Shown piece after piece: positions 46,400-57,819 of a DNA stretch of 64,000 nt. Position 1 is the first letter of the stretch. Every line of letters begins with the position of its first letter. Source of the stretch: Ectobius pallidus (lineage: Eukaryota; Arthropoda; Insecta; Blattodea; Ectobiidae); contig CAXKWD010000006.1 in assembly GCA_964059195.1 (NCBI GenBank), positions 1,480,530 to 1,544,529 of the forward strand, in the 5' to 3' direction. Position numbers and translations under genes: made by a program. The notes under the pieces were generated by a model. That model saw only the letters and a program-made list of their open reading frames with translations. It did no database searches and had not been told where the DNA came from.

Positions 46400-47600
46400 G
46401 GTATTATACAACATTAAATTATTCTCCCTAACCTAACGGGAATAGAAAACCAAGGTAGTCGTTCTTTTTCTTTTATAACGTATTTATCTTAAACTTAAAG
46501 TTATGATAAACACATTTTCTTTGCCTTTTTTATACTTTCCGTAGCAGTTTTCTTAAATTTGTACAGAAATATTGAAAAGTATATAACATTCTTCCAATTA
46601 AAGGTGCTCTGTGACAAAGCAGAAATGTAGCCGAGATCTCCTATATACATATGTTTGTGAATGATGAATTCAATATCCTATTCTATTCTATTCAATTCAA
46701 TTCAATTCTATTCTATTCTAGTCTGTTCTGTTCTGTTCTGTTCTATTGTTCGTTCATCTGCATCCCGCGGGAGGCTATGGCAAATCTCCGCAGAGCCTTG
46801 AACGAGTCGTGGTCATCATTCCATGACTTCGTTCCGGTTCTGGACCTGCCTTTAATCAGAACACTCATAATAATTACCATCATCATATCGTACTTCTAGT
46901 TAAATTCCATTAAATTAAATATTTGAAACTTTATACGTTGGCTTGTCTCAGACTATTCAGAAAATATCGTTATTTATCAACATTAATGAATAAAAACCAG
47001 TTGTAGGTAATTTATTCGGCCCACTTCTTAAGATTTGATTGGATTAGGTTTTGTTACCCCTGATCACCTGAGCTATTACGTTGCGTGCATAGCACAGCTG
47101 CCTGCCTCACTCCACCAGAAATTTCATCCCTATAATGAATTGATTTTTCATTAGAAAATTGTTCCGGGAAGCATGAAGGTTATTTGCCACAAGTTCTGGT
47201 AGAGGAATCGTGATTCTGATTGGTTATATGATATCAGGGTGAGGGAGAGGGGGATTGGATGTATGCGTGTATAATTATATCATTGTTCTGAACCTTACCT
47301 CAGGGTTTATGAACATTGCCCTCTCAGCTCTAGGGGCAACGTTCACAGTATAGAGTGATTAAATCTTATTTATTTCAAAGTAATTGAATTATGATAGTAA
47401 TAATCAAAATAACATATTTTAATCATTTAGTAGAAAATACGTCTTTATGACTGTATCTCTTCAAGGTTCAGGCTTTCTTTTTTTTCAAAGAATGATTACA
47501 AATCTTATAAAATCGCTTAGGAACTTGATAGGGAAACATGTTCTTTGTATAGTTACTTCAAGTTTGGCAATTGTCAGAGCTACGTATGTCCCTAGCACGG
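46400..47600. other. No gene; one microsatellite
   Basis: Contains an imperfect (ATTCT)n/(GTTCT)n array at about 46676-46747. No other recognised feature. Confidence 0.55.
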
Positions 47601-47614
47601 ATAACCTCAACACT

Positions 47615-48061
47615 GAAGAATCTTCGTTGGTGTGGAAGCGCTGTCCTCCAAGATCTTGGGTTTGTTCGGGAAATGTGTGTGCATCCATTGTTTGGATTGA
47701 TATTTCTGGATTCTCGTAACGAATCCACGTTTCATTCCTTGTCACGATGGCTTTCAAAAACTCGGTCCCCATGCCGAGTGATTTTCATCTTTTTCGGCAG
47801 CTGAAGAAAGATCAGGGAGGACAGCGCTTCCACGCCAATGAAGAACTTCAAAGCACTTCAAAATGCCGTGAAGTTCTTTCTCAGTAGTATTGGATAGTTG
47901 GTACCACGCTAAGACAAATGTCTTAATCGGAGGGGCGACTATGTAGAGAAGTAGGTGGAAGGTATATCTAAATGATCCAAATAAAACGGTTTTGATTTTC
48001 ATTGTACCGTAGTTTTCATTTGGCGACCGATAGGACCTTGAATAAAAAAATAGCCCTCGTT
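47615..48061 (-). pseudogene. Mariner derivative related to composite 3
   Basis: It aligns with the core and right arm of the element at 23921-24598 (TTCGTTGGTGTGGAAG, TGCATCCATTGTTTGGATTG, TTTCGGCAGCTGAAGAAAGA) and ends in TAGCCCTCGT. The left arm is missing. The minus strand reads FLKAIVTRNETWIRYENPEI: the catalytic GDETW has become RNETW. It shows the same deletion joining the first catalytic region to GGQRFHTNED, so both copies descend from one already-rearranged ancestor. Confidence 0.85.
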
Positions 48062-48064
48062 TTG

Positions 48065-48318
48065 AAAAGTTAGAGGCTTTGATATAATGATGTATGTGGG
48101 CTACAAAATATGCAGGTTGCCTTCTCTGGGTGCAATAATTTCGAGTTTCCACCCTGATTTCATGAACGGCAAATTAAATTTGCTACTAATGTGAAACATG
48201 CTGAGACTTTTCATGGACTATGTTATTATTAGGTAAAACATTTTTCCTTCGAAAATTATTAACACATTTTTCTTTTAACAAGAAAGGGCTTAATTATTTT
48301 GAACAAATTATGTTTTTC

Positions 48319-48320
<2 letters not shown>
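48065..48320. other. No gene seen
   Basis: AT-rich spacer. Confidence 0.5.

Positions 48321-48321
<1 letters not shown>

Positions 48322-48380
<59 letters not shown>
48322..48380. repeat. (ATT)n microsatellite
   Basis: About 19 ATT triplets. Confidence 0.95.
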
Positions 48381-48382
<2 letters not shown>

Positions 48383-48384
48383 AG

Positions 48385-48935
48385 TACCAGTAATGAGAAA
48401 GATAACAATTTTTTTTAACTTTCTTCATCAGTTCATATTCCGTTCTCTAATTAGTTTCCCGGCGCATATTACTCTCGTATTCACATTGTTTAATATAATT
48501 TACACAGTTTAGAGATATTCTGTTGACATATTAAGCCATATGTAGAATCTGTTTTTTCCTTAGTTTGCCACTCCTATTCGTGACTACTTCGTGAAATGAC
48601 AACTCATTAGATATTACACAGACATTCGAATGAAGTGAACCAGATTTAATTAGAGTAAAGTATTCCTTCGTATAAAGCTCCATGGTGCTATTAGTGTGGT
48701 ATTTACTGGGCAGCGGGTGACAATACACAAGCATTCCTCAGTGGATTGTTCCTGAAACCGTATTCAGACATATCTGAGGTTCATTCACACACGTACAAAG
48801 GGCACTTCCTTTTAGATACATTAAGATAATGGAATATCATAACAGACAATTTACAGTTTGTAAATTAAAGTAGTTCACCTTAATATAAGACATCTTAAAC
48901 CCCTGCACACTGATCTCTTACTAGTTCAATGAGAA
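48385..48935. other. No gene seen
   Basis: AT-rich spacer; no recognised features. Confidence 0.5.
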
Positions 48936-48937
48936 GG

Positions 48938-48941
48938 TCGC

Positions 48942-48990
<49 letters not shown>

Positions 48991-49140
48991 AAAGTTTGCT
49001 TTTACCTGGAGGAGCTACGGTCATAGGACCTTCACTTCCACTCAACCAGTCATTTTACAACAGATAAATACAATACAGAGAAAGAACTAAAACTAACAGC
49101 TGTATAAAGTAACAATTTAATATTAAACATAAACAATATT
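48938..49140 (-). mobile_element. LINE-1 3' end, 5'-truncated second copy with triplet tail
   Basis: Bases 48986-49110 match the 3' untranslated region of the LINE at 16437-22370, sharing CTTCCACTCAACCAG and GATAAATACAA. A triplet array (48938-48986) directly abuts the end. In the LINE direction the tail here is (AAT)n, whereas at the long copy it reads (ATT)n. Confidence 0.75.
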
Positions 49141-49299
49141 AATTACTGATTGACTTGGAGGAAGTCAGAGTATTCCACTGAATAATGTGAGGGTTAGAAA
49201 ATCTGAATTAGTTTTTAATAAGTCTCTAATCTTATCTTATTTAAATGAAGATAATTTTAGTTTGTTTGAGACGTATTTGGACTAATTTGATTTACGTCT

Positions 49300-49420
49300 A
49301 GAAATAATCTTCTGCCCCAGAGGTACAGCTCTGGGTGGGCTTTGGCCTCCCTCACAACTTGCATCCATCCTTCTCTATTATGCTTCTTTTTCCACCATTT
49401 TATAACCCGTAAAATCTTCC
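49300..49420 (-). pseudogene. Possible LINE C-terminal fragment
   Basis: The minus strand reads EGWMQVVREAKAHPELYL, similar to the Trp-rich C-terminal tail found after reverse transcriptase domains in insect LINEs. It is short and unsupported by termini. Confidence 0.4.
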
Positions 49421-49446
49421 AAGTCCTCTTCTTGGGTAGAAATAAT

Positions 49447-49447
49447 T

Positions 49448-49477
<30 letters not shown>
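49447..49477. repeat. (AAT)n microsatellite
   Basis: About 10 triplets. Confidence 0.9.
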
Positions 49478-49478
<1 letters not shown>

Positions 49479-49668
49479 TAATTGTGTTATTCAGCTTTCT
49501 AAATCTCTTAAAATTGTCAGATGTACACTTGAGTTTGCAAAATCTCTGTTTTTGCGAGCGAAGAATTGAACAACGCTGGCGTCTCAATCATAACAATCAT
49601 ATTGTAACAAGGGCTCGTCGGGGTTCAAAATGAGAACACCGAGTTTATAATTGAAGGATGGAGGTTTC

Positions 49669-49674
49669 TTTATT
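49669..49674 (-). terminator. LTR polyadenylation signal
   Basis: AATAAA on the minus strand, about 540 bases downstream of the predicted start within the solo LTR and about 65 bases from its end. This fits the R/U5 boundary region. Confidence 0.6.
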
Positions 49675-50210
49675 TCCTACAACAATTGCCAATACAGCCA
49701 GAAACTCCAGACTATTCACCAGGTTACTGTCCTGTTCAGTGCTCACTCTCACTGTGCTCAGTCCCAATTACAGCACTGTTCCAGTCCAATCCAGATCATC
49801 CCACGTCGCGCCGGTCAACTCCACAGTCCTCGCTGCCGCTGTGCGATCCTCCCGTCGCGCCGAGTTCCCCGGGACGGCACTACCTCAGCCCAGATCAGCT
49901 CACCAGCTCTTCCGTTCACCCTTCCCTCCGGTCACTAGTTCCCCGTTGACTAGCTATTCCGCTCTCGGGTCCCTCCGGTCACTGGCTCCTCAGCTTCCCA
50001 AGACACACTCACTTGAGGCCGCGCTGATCAGTCCTCTCCGTCCAGCTCACCCTCTGACGCTGACGCTCGCCGCTACTCACGGACTGCCTCTCTGACTGTT
50101 CCCTCGTTGACCCTCCGGCTCTTCACGGACTGCCTCCCCTCTGATGTACTGACTCTTCACTGTACTGAACTCTCCTTGACTGACTGACTCATCACTCCTC
50201 GTTGCCGTCT

Positions 50211-50264
50211 CTGACTGACTTGCCGCTCGCTCGCTGCCCTATATATAGGGCCGACGAATATTCC
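50211..50264 (-). promoter_or_regulatory. LTR core promoter with heat-shock-element-like site
   Basis: Read on the minus strand: GGAATATTCG (50256-50264) has the GAAnnTTC arrangement of a heat-shock element. Next comes TATATATA (50240-50247), then about 30 bases later AGTCAGTCAG (50211-50220), matching the arthropod TCAGT initiator. Spacing is right for polymerase II. Activity is inferred. Confidence 0.65.
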
Positions 50265-50798
50265 AGACCCGGTCTCTCGAAAGCTCTCCGCCCGCGCATT
50301 GTCTAGAATGTCCGCGCGGGGCGCGTGGCTCCACCTCTGGCCCCTCCCACGGGCGCGCACCGTCCTCACCGCGCCGCCGTGCCAGGGAGTAGGCCGCACC
50401 CGTCGACGCGCGGCTCCAATCAGCAATAAGAGGGCCGTGCCTTTCTAGATTTATCTAACTCTAGTTCTTTCGGGCTTACTCCTCCTTCTATCAGGCTCTA
50501 GGCTTTTCTGGCTTTGTCACAATATGTAGAGTTGGATTATTCCCACAAAGTCTCTGGCCTTGAAGACTAACCCAGCCAGGGAGCTTCTCGTTACGTCTAG
50601 TTACCAAGGTGCGCGAATTCGGTGCACGTAAGATCAGTAAGCTACCGCTGGGCAGAGAGTGAACATCATGCAGCATGTCGCCAGTCGTAGAAAATAGAGA
50701 GTTTTTGCCCAGCTTACGTTGAGTTACCGTAAACGTTGAAGTCACGTGATTGATGTTGTGCGCATGCGCCGGTTTGCCGTGACGCTATATCTGATAAC

Positions 50799-51035
50799 GT
50801 GACACGTTATTTCGGAATGATTAGCGTGACGCTTACGGTAATAGACATGAATCCCGAAAAACAGGAAAGACTTCGCTTTAACATAAATAACGACTTGATT
50901 CTCTTGCGTGAGGTTATTGGTTCAAATCCTTATGATGTTCCCGACTTTTTGGAAGGAGATGGCAATAATTGGCTAACGCATTTAAAGTTAAAATGGAGTC
51001 TGGTGAATCAGCTTCAAGAACTAGAAGAGGACTAG
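50799..51035 (+). pseudogene. Myb/SANT-like DNA-binding domain remnant
   Basis: The likely start is the ATG giving MNPEKQERLRFNINNDLILL. The motif NDLILLREVIGSNPYDVPDF is characteristic of a Myb/SANT-like domain found in repetitive insect proteins that bind DNA. The frame then reads DGNNWLTHLKLKWSLVNQLQ and stops at LEED. The usual length of such proteins is longer, so a frameshift or deletion is likely. Its role in the element may be end recognition, as for Myb-like proteins of other DNA transposons; this is inference. Confidence 0.55.
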
Positions 51036-51111
51036 AAGACAGGGGAGAGGCACTGTGCAGTATTGGTGTTATAGCTGACATAAATAATCAGTATACAGTA
51101 TAAACAATGAC

Positions 51112-51315
51112 GTGATTGTGGATGACATCCCACCACACAGCAGTTGTTTAACCTTCAATAAAGAACTAGAAACTCGCCCTACTTCCAATGGTCAGCTGAT
51201 TGCCCAAGGTCCCAACTTTAGATTTTTACATCTAACTCAAATGAGGAAAAGAAGACGCAGGGAATCTATACTAAAAAAACTAATTCAGCGTTTTTATACC
51301 AAAAGCAATCTATAA
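51112..51315 (+). pseudogene. Possible C-terminal remnant of the nested element protein
   Basis: A basic 67-codon frame (MRKRRRRESILKKLIQRFY near its end) follows the Myb/SANT-like remnant in another frame on the same strand. Position suggests it is the tail of the same broken gene, with the basic stretch as a nuclear localisation or DNA-binding segment. No family is recognised. Confidence 0.35.
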
Positions 51316-52224
51316 CATAAGGAATTAGAAGAAGAAACTCTTACAATAATGTATAGGCCTATTTACTTTTATTTCAATTTGAGAGTTTAACTAAAAAGAT
51401 GCCAATATAAAATTACTTCTTGAATAATATTTACTGATAATATACAAAATATTTCTCTGGCTAGGCTACTAGTGGCATATAGCTATAATCTTATATGATT
51501 TTTATTCTGAAAGTTACAGTAGATTTTCAATGATGAGTACCAGTATTTATAGGCTCAATTATTTCTAGTATAATAAACCACTGCAGATAATTTAATGCCT
51601 GTAACAAACTCAAAAACATTTCAATAAACTTACATAGCAGTGTTTATAAATTTTCACAAGTTAAATATATTTTTCTTATTAAAATCCCATTTTGAGGTTA
51701 TGTTAATGTTTATATGCTGTTATGAGGTGCTATGCAATTCATATATCTGTAGGCTTATAACAGAAACAATGGAAAATTAAATTTATTCATAGGCCTATCA
51801 CATTCGGAGAACAATTTGGTATCATATTCTCCAATAACTCATTGTTAAAATCTTCAAGTGTGGCAGCCTGAAGCAGTTCCTCCATTTTCTCTGTTATCTT
51901 ATACCGTACCGTGTCAATTTACGCTGGCAAAAACTCCGTCGTAGCACAAGACGTTATTCCATTTACCGTATTCGATCACGTGACTTTAGTGTGTACCGTA
52001 TCCGACAACACGCTATGGCAAAAACTCTCTAATACTATAATAGTTGAGTGGAGGGATAATGCCGCAGCGAGAGAGACAGACAACACGTGGAGTGGGATAG
52101 GAGAGCTGAGCCAATCAGGGTGCAGCTACCTCCTCTAGCCAGGAACTCTACGAGCGGTGAGACTCGCTCCTAAGGTATATACGTAAAAACCCAGAGACGT
52201 TGTGGAGGTAATCCTACTCTAATG

Positions 52225-52920
52225 TAGAATGCACAAAGAGCAGACTTGATTTGCGCAACGCTACTCCTGTGCCCCCCTCGCAACAAAAGTCACCCACACC
52301 GAAGTTCGCGGAGATGATTACATGATAAGGAAACTGAGGGGAGAAGAGTCAGTAACCGAGGGTATGTCCCTCACTTTTGTATTAGACCATTTTTCTTACG
52401 AAGCTCTTCTCTGCTAGATGGAATTATTTATAGTCCATGCAAGACATGTAGAGAAATTCTCAGTTTTCAATAAGTATAATGATTTTTAGCAGACCCCTCA
52501 GAAATTAAATAGCTCTCTACATGGTGATGGCTTTTCTGAAAATGATGCACATCATACACGATTTACAGTAAGACGTTATAAATTTTCTGAAATGAGTTCA
52601 AGCTTGTATTAGGGTGTTACAGTTTTACTTTCGTGTGTGAAACTCGCATAGACGATGAATGTTACGTGAAATAACTGAACCTTGCGGTAACATCGTGGGC
52701 TCCCATGTGGAAGGCGGTGAAGTTGAGACCCATGACAATGGTTACGAGAAAAATTCTTCCAACAGCGGCACTCGAATCATAACGTGCATTAAATCGTAAA
52801 TGCGTAAAAAAAATAAAAAGATAACAAGTATAGCCTATAGCTTGAAACCAGCAGAACGTACAAGTTTCACCCTCTACCTCCTTAAATTTACTTTGAACTT
52901 GAGTTACTTTCAACGTATAC
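52225..52920. other. No gene seen
   Basis: AT-rich spacer. Confidence 0.5.
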
Positions 52921-52924
52921 ATTT

Positions 52925-53050
52925 ATGTGTTGTAGATTTAAGTCGTCTCGGAGGTGGCCCCGGCATCGAACTGATCACTCATCCTGAGAGGCTTTCCATG
53001 TCCTTGTCGAGTCAAAAAGTATGTATGTGGTTCAGTGACTAATCTCTATC
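52925..53050 (+). mobile_element. SINE-A fragment
   Basis: Matches the middle of the SINE-A body (GTCTCGGAGGTGGCCCCGGC and AAAAGTATGTATGTGGTTCA). Head and tail are absent. Confidence 0.8.
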
Positions 53051-53054
53051 TAGA

Positions 53055-55585
53055 AACTGTAAAAGATCAAGTTATAATTATAGCCACTTTATATATAAAT
53101 TACACAGCCTAACAAAAAAGAAATTTTTGTTTGGTGTCTTAGATTTTTTTACCGGATTTTGGCTATACTTAGTGTGCTTATTCCAAATGTGTAAACAGTT
53201 TTTCTCTAACAGCTCTACTTTTATATAGAGTGCCATTAACTTATAACCTCTTTCGCGAAACAAAATCTTGCTTGATAATATAGCTAGTGAAGGTTCTTGA
53301 CATACTACTTTGGACCCGTAGGACGAAAACTGTACAAACTACAGAAAAACTAAAATCTGGATTATTTTTTGGCCCCCAAATTGACAGCTCATAAGTCAAA
53401 AACGATCGTACAATATGTGATATAAATTTTTTGACAGACCCCATGTTATATTGTTATTGTAATGTTAATCTAATGTTAGTGTGTTGCTTTTTTCTTCACG
53501 TGACATAGAAGCTAAAAATAGGCAGTGTTTTTATTTATGTCAAACGTAAAATGGGATAATATGCATAATGGTAATACCATATCTTACAAACTAAAGCTGA
53601 TAGGGCAAAACTAGTGGCACATTTGGCATCAGTGACCTAAACATATCCAACAATAGGTATAAATTCTAAGGCACCAAAATGGCTGTTGGTCTGTGTTATA
53701 GTTAACTTATAAAGATGTGCTATTCTCTTTCCGCATAGCAAAAAGACCATAATCTCAGTTTTCAGAAAGAAAAACTGATATGAAACACCCACAGCAATTC
53801 CTCTGCATTAAAATTTTCTCGGTCTTCATTCTGTGAGAGTAAGTGGTCGTGGTGCACGAGTTCGAATTCGGTTGCCTCAACCTCAGACTAAGCAACTGAG
53901 GGGAAACATTTTAGTACCCCACCCATGCTGTGACGTATGAAACCTGATCTTCATGTTCAGTGTCACGTCGAAACTGCTTTATGCTGACGTCAAGGGCGAC
54001 TGTAGTGGGAGACTTTACCCTACCGCACAGTGGCACAATGTGCCACAGTTGAGCACCCGTGCACTAAGCTGTATGTTTCGCCCGATAGAATTAAAGTGTG
54101 CGGAAGATTTTGACTGGTACCTTTAAGACGATTTTTACGAAATCTTTTAGATTTCAATACGAGCGTTCAGTACAAAATTTTAATCGGGAATAGAAACAAT
54201 GGTGAAAGAACGAGGTCTTGCAGAAAATAGCCATAGAAGTAGAAAGGACAATATTAGTACTTCCCATTGTGTTTATAGTAAATTGAACTTTAATAACCAT
54301 GCAATTCAGAATTTAGGAAACATAGAGCAGTGGTATTAGTGTGACAGACTTTTTCCAAATATAGTGTTTTTTTTATTAACTTCCTATGGTGGAAAATCGT
54401 ATTTCCTGTTCTGTGGCAATTCCCTAAACTACCTGCGTATTACTACTTATAGCACATATGCCTTAGTACACCAAAACTTCTAACTTGTGATACAGTTATT
54501 ATTGTACACATGGATTACAACCTTAGATGCATTTTACAATTTCAATCTCAACTCTCTTTACTCACTTTTTATTTATAAATACTGACTTAGGATAATTCGT
54601 CACGCAACTAATTATGATAAAAGATCTTCTTTCCATGGAATGTTTTAGCAAGATGCGCTAAAGTAATCGTTGTTTTGATGGCCACAAGATTAAAATAATA
54701 TATGTTTTAATTGGTACCCTTGTAACTTGAGAACTCTTCTAGGTAATTAATAAAACTTACATGTTTATTAGTCACTAAATCGCTATTGTAGAATACGTAG
54801 TATGCAGTACATATGCCTTAAGTACATGGGAGAATATCGGATATTTTAAAAGACTCTAATTCGGATCATGTTTTTAAAATATTCCTTGATTCATCTATGG
54901 CGCATTTACCATATCAGTATTTGTGGGGTTTTTAGTGCAAGTATGTGTAGACATTTGTCCACGTCCCTGGGAATACAATTTGTTTAGAAAATGTCCTATA
55001 AAATCTAGTTTTAAATACATTTGCCATATGTCATAGATGTTAATTTTCTTTAAATAATCCTTCTGGTTAAATATGTCAGCAATTAAACTTATATCCTCTA
55101 ATTTACGATTGCCTATAGCACCGAGGATAAAGACGTTTGTTTATAGCTACTTCACATAATTGTTAGGTAGTAAAAATTCCTTCTGTGCTGATAATATTTA
55201 AAGGCCAATATAATGGCAGGAGCATTTCCTCGCAGCCCACACGTTGCGGATTTCGCCGAGTAGCGTGACTTGTTGGAAATGCCTGCCCATTGCGTCACCC
55301 CATGCGATCGCGATCCCGTCTTTTATGCTTTATTCTATATTACATCACTCAGATAAAGAAAATGATTTATTAACTTCATTCCAAATTCCACAAATAGCAG
55401 CGATCTGTTTTCCTCGGCATGTATGAGAAAATACTCTCGACACTTCCTGACACGATTTCTAGATTTTTCAATTATTTATGATAAAAATTACACTCTTGGC
55501 GATATGCACTACGCGTTATGGACAGTCCACAGAGAACTGTAGGTCTCCGGAAATGTCTAAGTAACGTAATCAAATTATTGTTTCA
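53055..55585. other. 2.5 kb without recognised gene
   Basis: AT-rich DNA. A motif resembling box B (GAGTTCGAATTCGG, about 53850) and a short palindrome (GTGGCACAATGTGCCAC, about 54032) were noted but do not define a feature. Confidence 0.5.
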
Positions 55586-55598
55586 CAAATATTAACGG

Positions 55599-56040
55599 GT
55601 CCACCGCCCGGGTTCGATTCCTGGTCCTGGTCCTGGTCGGGACAAGTTACCTAGGTGGGGTTTTTTTCTTTAGTTTTTCCTCACCTTTGAGACAAATGTC
55701 GAGTAACTTTAGGCCCTTGTGGTCCCCAGATATCATCTTGCCGTCACTTTCATCTTCATCCCATCCTCCCCTTGTTTGGAGTGAGTGTGTGTGTGTGTGT
55801 GTGTGAATGGTGTGTCTCGTCCTATGTGTTCGTGTTGTTTCGGAGGTGGTCCCGGCATTGGTCTGATCACTCATCCGGGGAGGCACTCCATGTCCTTGTC
55901 TGGTCAAAAAAGTTTGTATGTGATCCATAGATAATCCCTCTCCCGACAGGTCGCGGCCCTGTAAGGCCCGGGCGGCTTGGGTCGCTTAAATCCTAAAAGG
56001 GAGAGGTAAAACTAAGACAAAGAAAGAAAGAAAGAAAGAT
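55599..56040 (+). mobile_element. SINE-A with 10-bp target duplication
   Basis: Flanked by ATATTAACGG (55589-55598 and 56041-56050). It begins just upstream of box B (CCCGGGTTCGATTCCTGG), so box A is missing. The body follows SINE-A with a (GT)n expansion near 55783-55804, and the tail is (AAAG)n. The CCTGGT hexamer is tripled after box B. Confidence 0.93.
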
Positions 56041-56054
56041 ATATTAACGGCTGT

Positions 56055-57765
56055 CTACAAAAATAGTGTATAATACACATGGTATAATGATTTTATTTTG
56101 CTCGTAGGATTGCCACACTCGCCCTTACTGGCTCGTTTCGTAAACATTCCTACTCGCAAAATAAATTCTCGTTTGACCACTTGTTTCATAAATAACTATT
56201 TTAACTCTAGCGCGATAATAAACAACTTTTACTTCATGTGTCTTGTGTTAGAATTTCTATGTTTATTTCTTGCTATCTAAGGAACCATAAAAGTTTGGTA
56301 TCGTATGGTAAGGTGCATCTTTATTCGTAGATACATATTAAATATACAGTATACATTATCCATAGAACAAATCCAATGCACAGGCCTAGACGGCCGTTCG
56401 TGCTTTTACTATTGCACAAGACAAAGAAAGAGAAATGTAACACTAATAATGCTATACAATATAATACGATAACTTATAATATAATGTTATACAAAGATGA
56501 AGAAAAGAAAAAAAATCGTACTAATGACAGAGAGGATATTACAATAATAATGCAATATAATACATAATAATAGGTAGAGAAAGATTACTCCCCCCGCCCT
56601 CCACCCATCCTTTTCACCCTGAGCTGTCGGACTTTAGACATTAATCTCCCCACCCTTTCGGAGAATTTTGTGTCACTCAACAGCTCGAATATCGCCATGT
56701 GACCTCTTCTAGAGAATAAATTAAAGCTGTTTATACATTTACAGCAGTTATTATTCTGTTAATGCCTGTTATCTTATCACACCAAAAATTCCACTTTAAT
56801 ATTAAACCGTATCCCTGGATAGGACACTGCTCAGGGATTTTGGGGATGGTGTTAAGGTTATAGTGTAAACAATCTGAGGCACAATTATAGTTTCACCACT
56901 GCCTCATCATAATTTCATAGTCTAGCTTCACCACGGTGTTGATGGTACATGTAGCATCCACTTAATACACAACTGCAATGTATAGCATTACAACAAAACA
57001 CCTGGCTCATTGTTATTCATCGCACACGAATTCCTCAGATTTCAATAAAATGGATTCTTCATAAATGCTCGGCAAGAGTAACAGTTGGCAGCACTGCATA
57101 ACACGTCTCGCTCTCATTGAAATGGAGTATGCAAAGAGCTTTAAGTATTAAACGTATTTTAAGTCCAAACCGTTTTGTGATTTTTATACCTACTGTGCGT
57201 TTCTAGAGAGAAACTCCTGTAAAATAGACAACGGAAGATTCTACTTACGGAAACATTTCAAGCTTTAATATCTCAGATACCAGTAAGGTACAGTCTACGG
57301 AATAATGTGTTTTATAAATAATGCACTAAATTTCAGTTCTCCTCGTATAACCTTAAGATAATTCTTTCATTTTTATAAATCTCTTTTGACGTTAAATTAT
57401 ATTTTTTAATGCCTTAAGTAGACAATTCCATAATACGTAAGATTAGCCCTAAGGAACTAAAGGAAAAAGCCCGTTTAAAATTATAGTGTCATTTTTTGAA
57501 AACTATAAAAGTCTTAAATAGTCTTAAATAGAGTTCTAAGGCATTTTAAAAAGTTTCTATTGATTATAAACAAATCCTTTCCTTATTTCCACTAACTGTT
57601 CCTGATATGAAAATGCTTTATTCTATAGTTTTAAAAATAATTGATATGAACTTCCATGTATAATACCGTTAGAAGCTGTTATATTTCAGTTGAAACATGA
57701 CGTAGGAATCTCGCGCAAGTAGGGGTATAGCGTTTATAGCCCGCCGATGCCTAGCGCCGCGACGC
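56055..57765. other. No gene seen
   Basis: AT-rich spacer of 1.7 kb; no recognised feature. Confidence 0.5.
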
Positions 57766-57819
57766 CCCAACTCCATCTTAAACTAATTTCAGTTACGCCT
57801 TCTGGACCACCTTGGCTAC

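Larger units (their letters stand above)
49603..50521 (-). mobile_element. Solo LTR, minus orientation, 4-bp target duplication
   Basis: Flanked by ATAT (49599-49602 and 50522-50525). The ends are TGTAACAA and TTGTCACA, the short inverted TG...CA termini of a retroviral-type LTR. On the minus strand it has a GC-rich U3, TATATATA at 50240-50247, a likely start near 50211-50220 and AATAAA at 49669-49674. No second LTR or internal gene is present, so it is a recombination product. The family is unknown; 4-bp duplications fit Gypsy-like elements. The long plus-strand frames inside (49651-50095) are by-products of high GC. Confidence 0.88.
50697..52029 (+). mobile_element. Unclassified DNA transposon nested in MITE
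   Basis: Ends GAGAGTTTTTGCC are inverted and perfect over 13 bases, with weaker similarity for about 60 bases including AAGTCACGTGAT on both sides. TA duplicates flank it (50695-50696 and 52030-52031). TTACCGTA-type motifs cluster near both ends (50724, 50833, 51902, 51963, 51993), as transposase-binding subterminal repeats do. The empty site is given by MITE copies 1 and 2. Two coding remnants lie inside. The superfamily is not assigned. Confidence 0.8.
50529..52219 (-). mobile_element. MITE family M, copy 3, split by a nested element
   Basis: Outer ends GAGTTGGATTATTCCCACAA (left) and GTAATCCTACTC (right) lie between TA pairs (50527-50528 and 52220-52221). The inner sequence matches the 343-bp copies, except that 1,333 bp is inserted at 50697. 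Without it the length would be about 356 bp. It is more diverged than the other two copies. Its left end lies within a few bases of the solo LTR. Confidence 0.88.

Noticed and set aside
49651..50095. Three overlapping plus-strand frames of 87-145 codons, Ser/Pro-rich
   Set aside because: They lie inside the solo LTR, in a GC-rich region where stops are rare in all frames, and have no domain. The LTR reads on the other strand.
53825..53870. Box-B-like GAGTTCGAATTCGG as SINE head
   Set aside because: No box A at the right distance and no second copy in the window.
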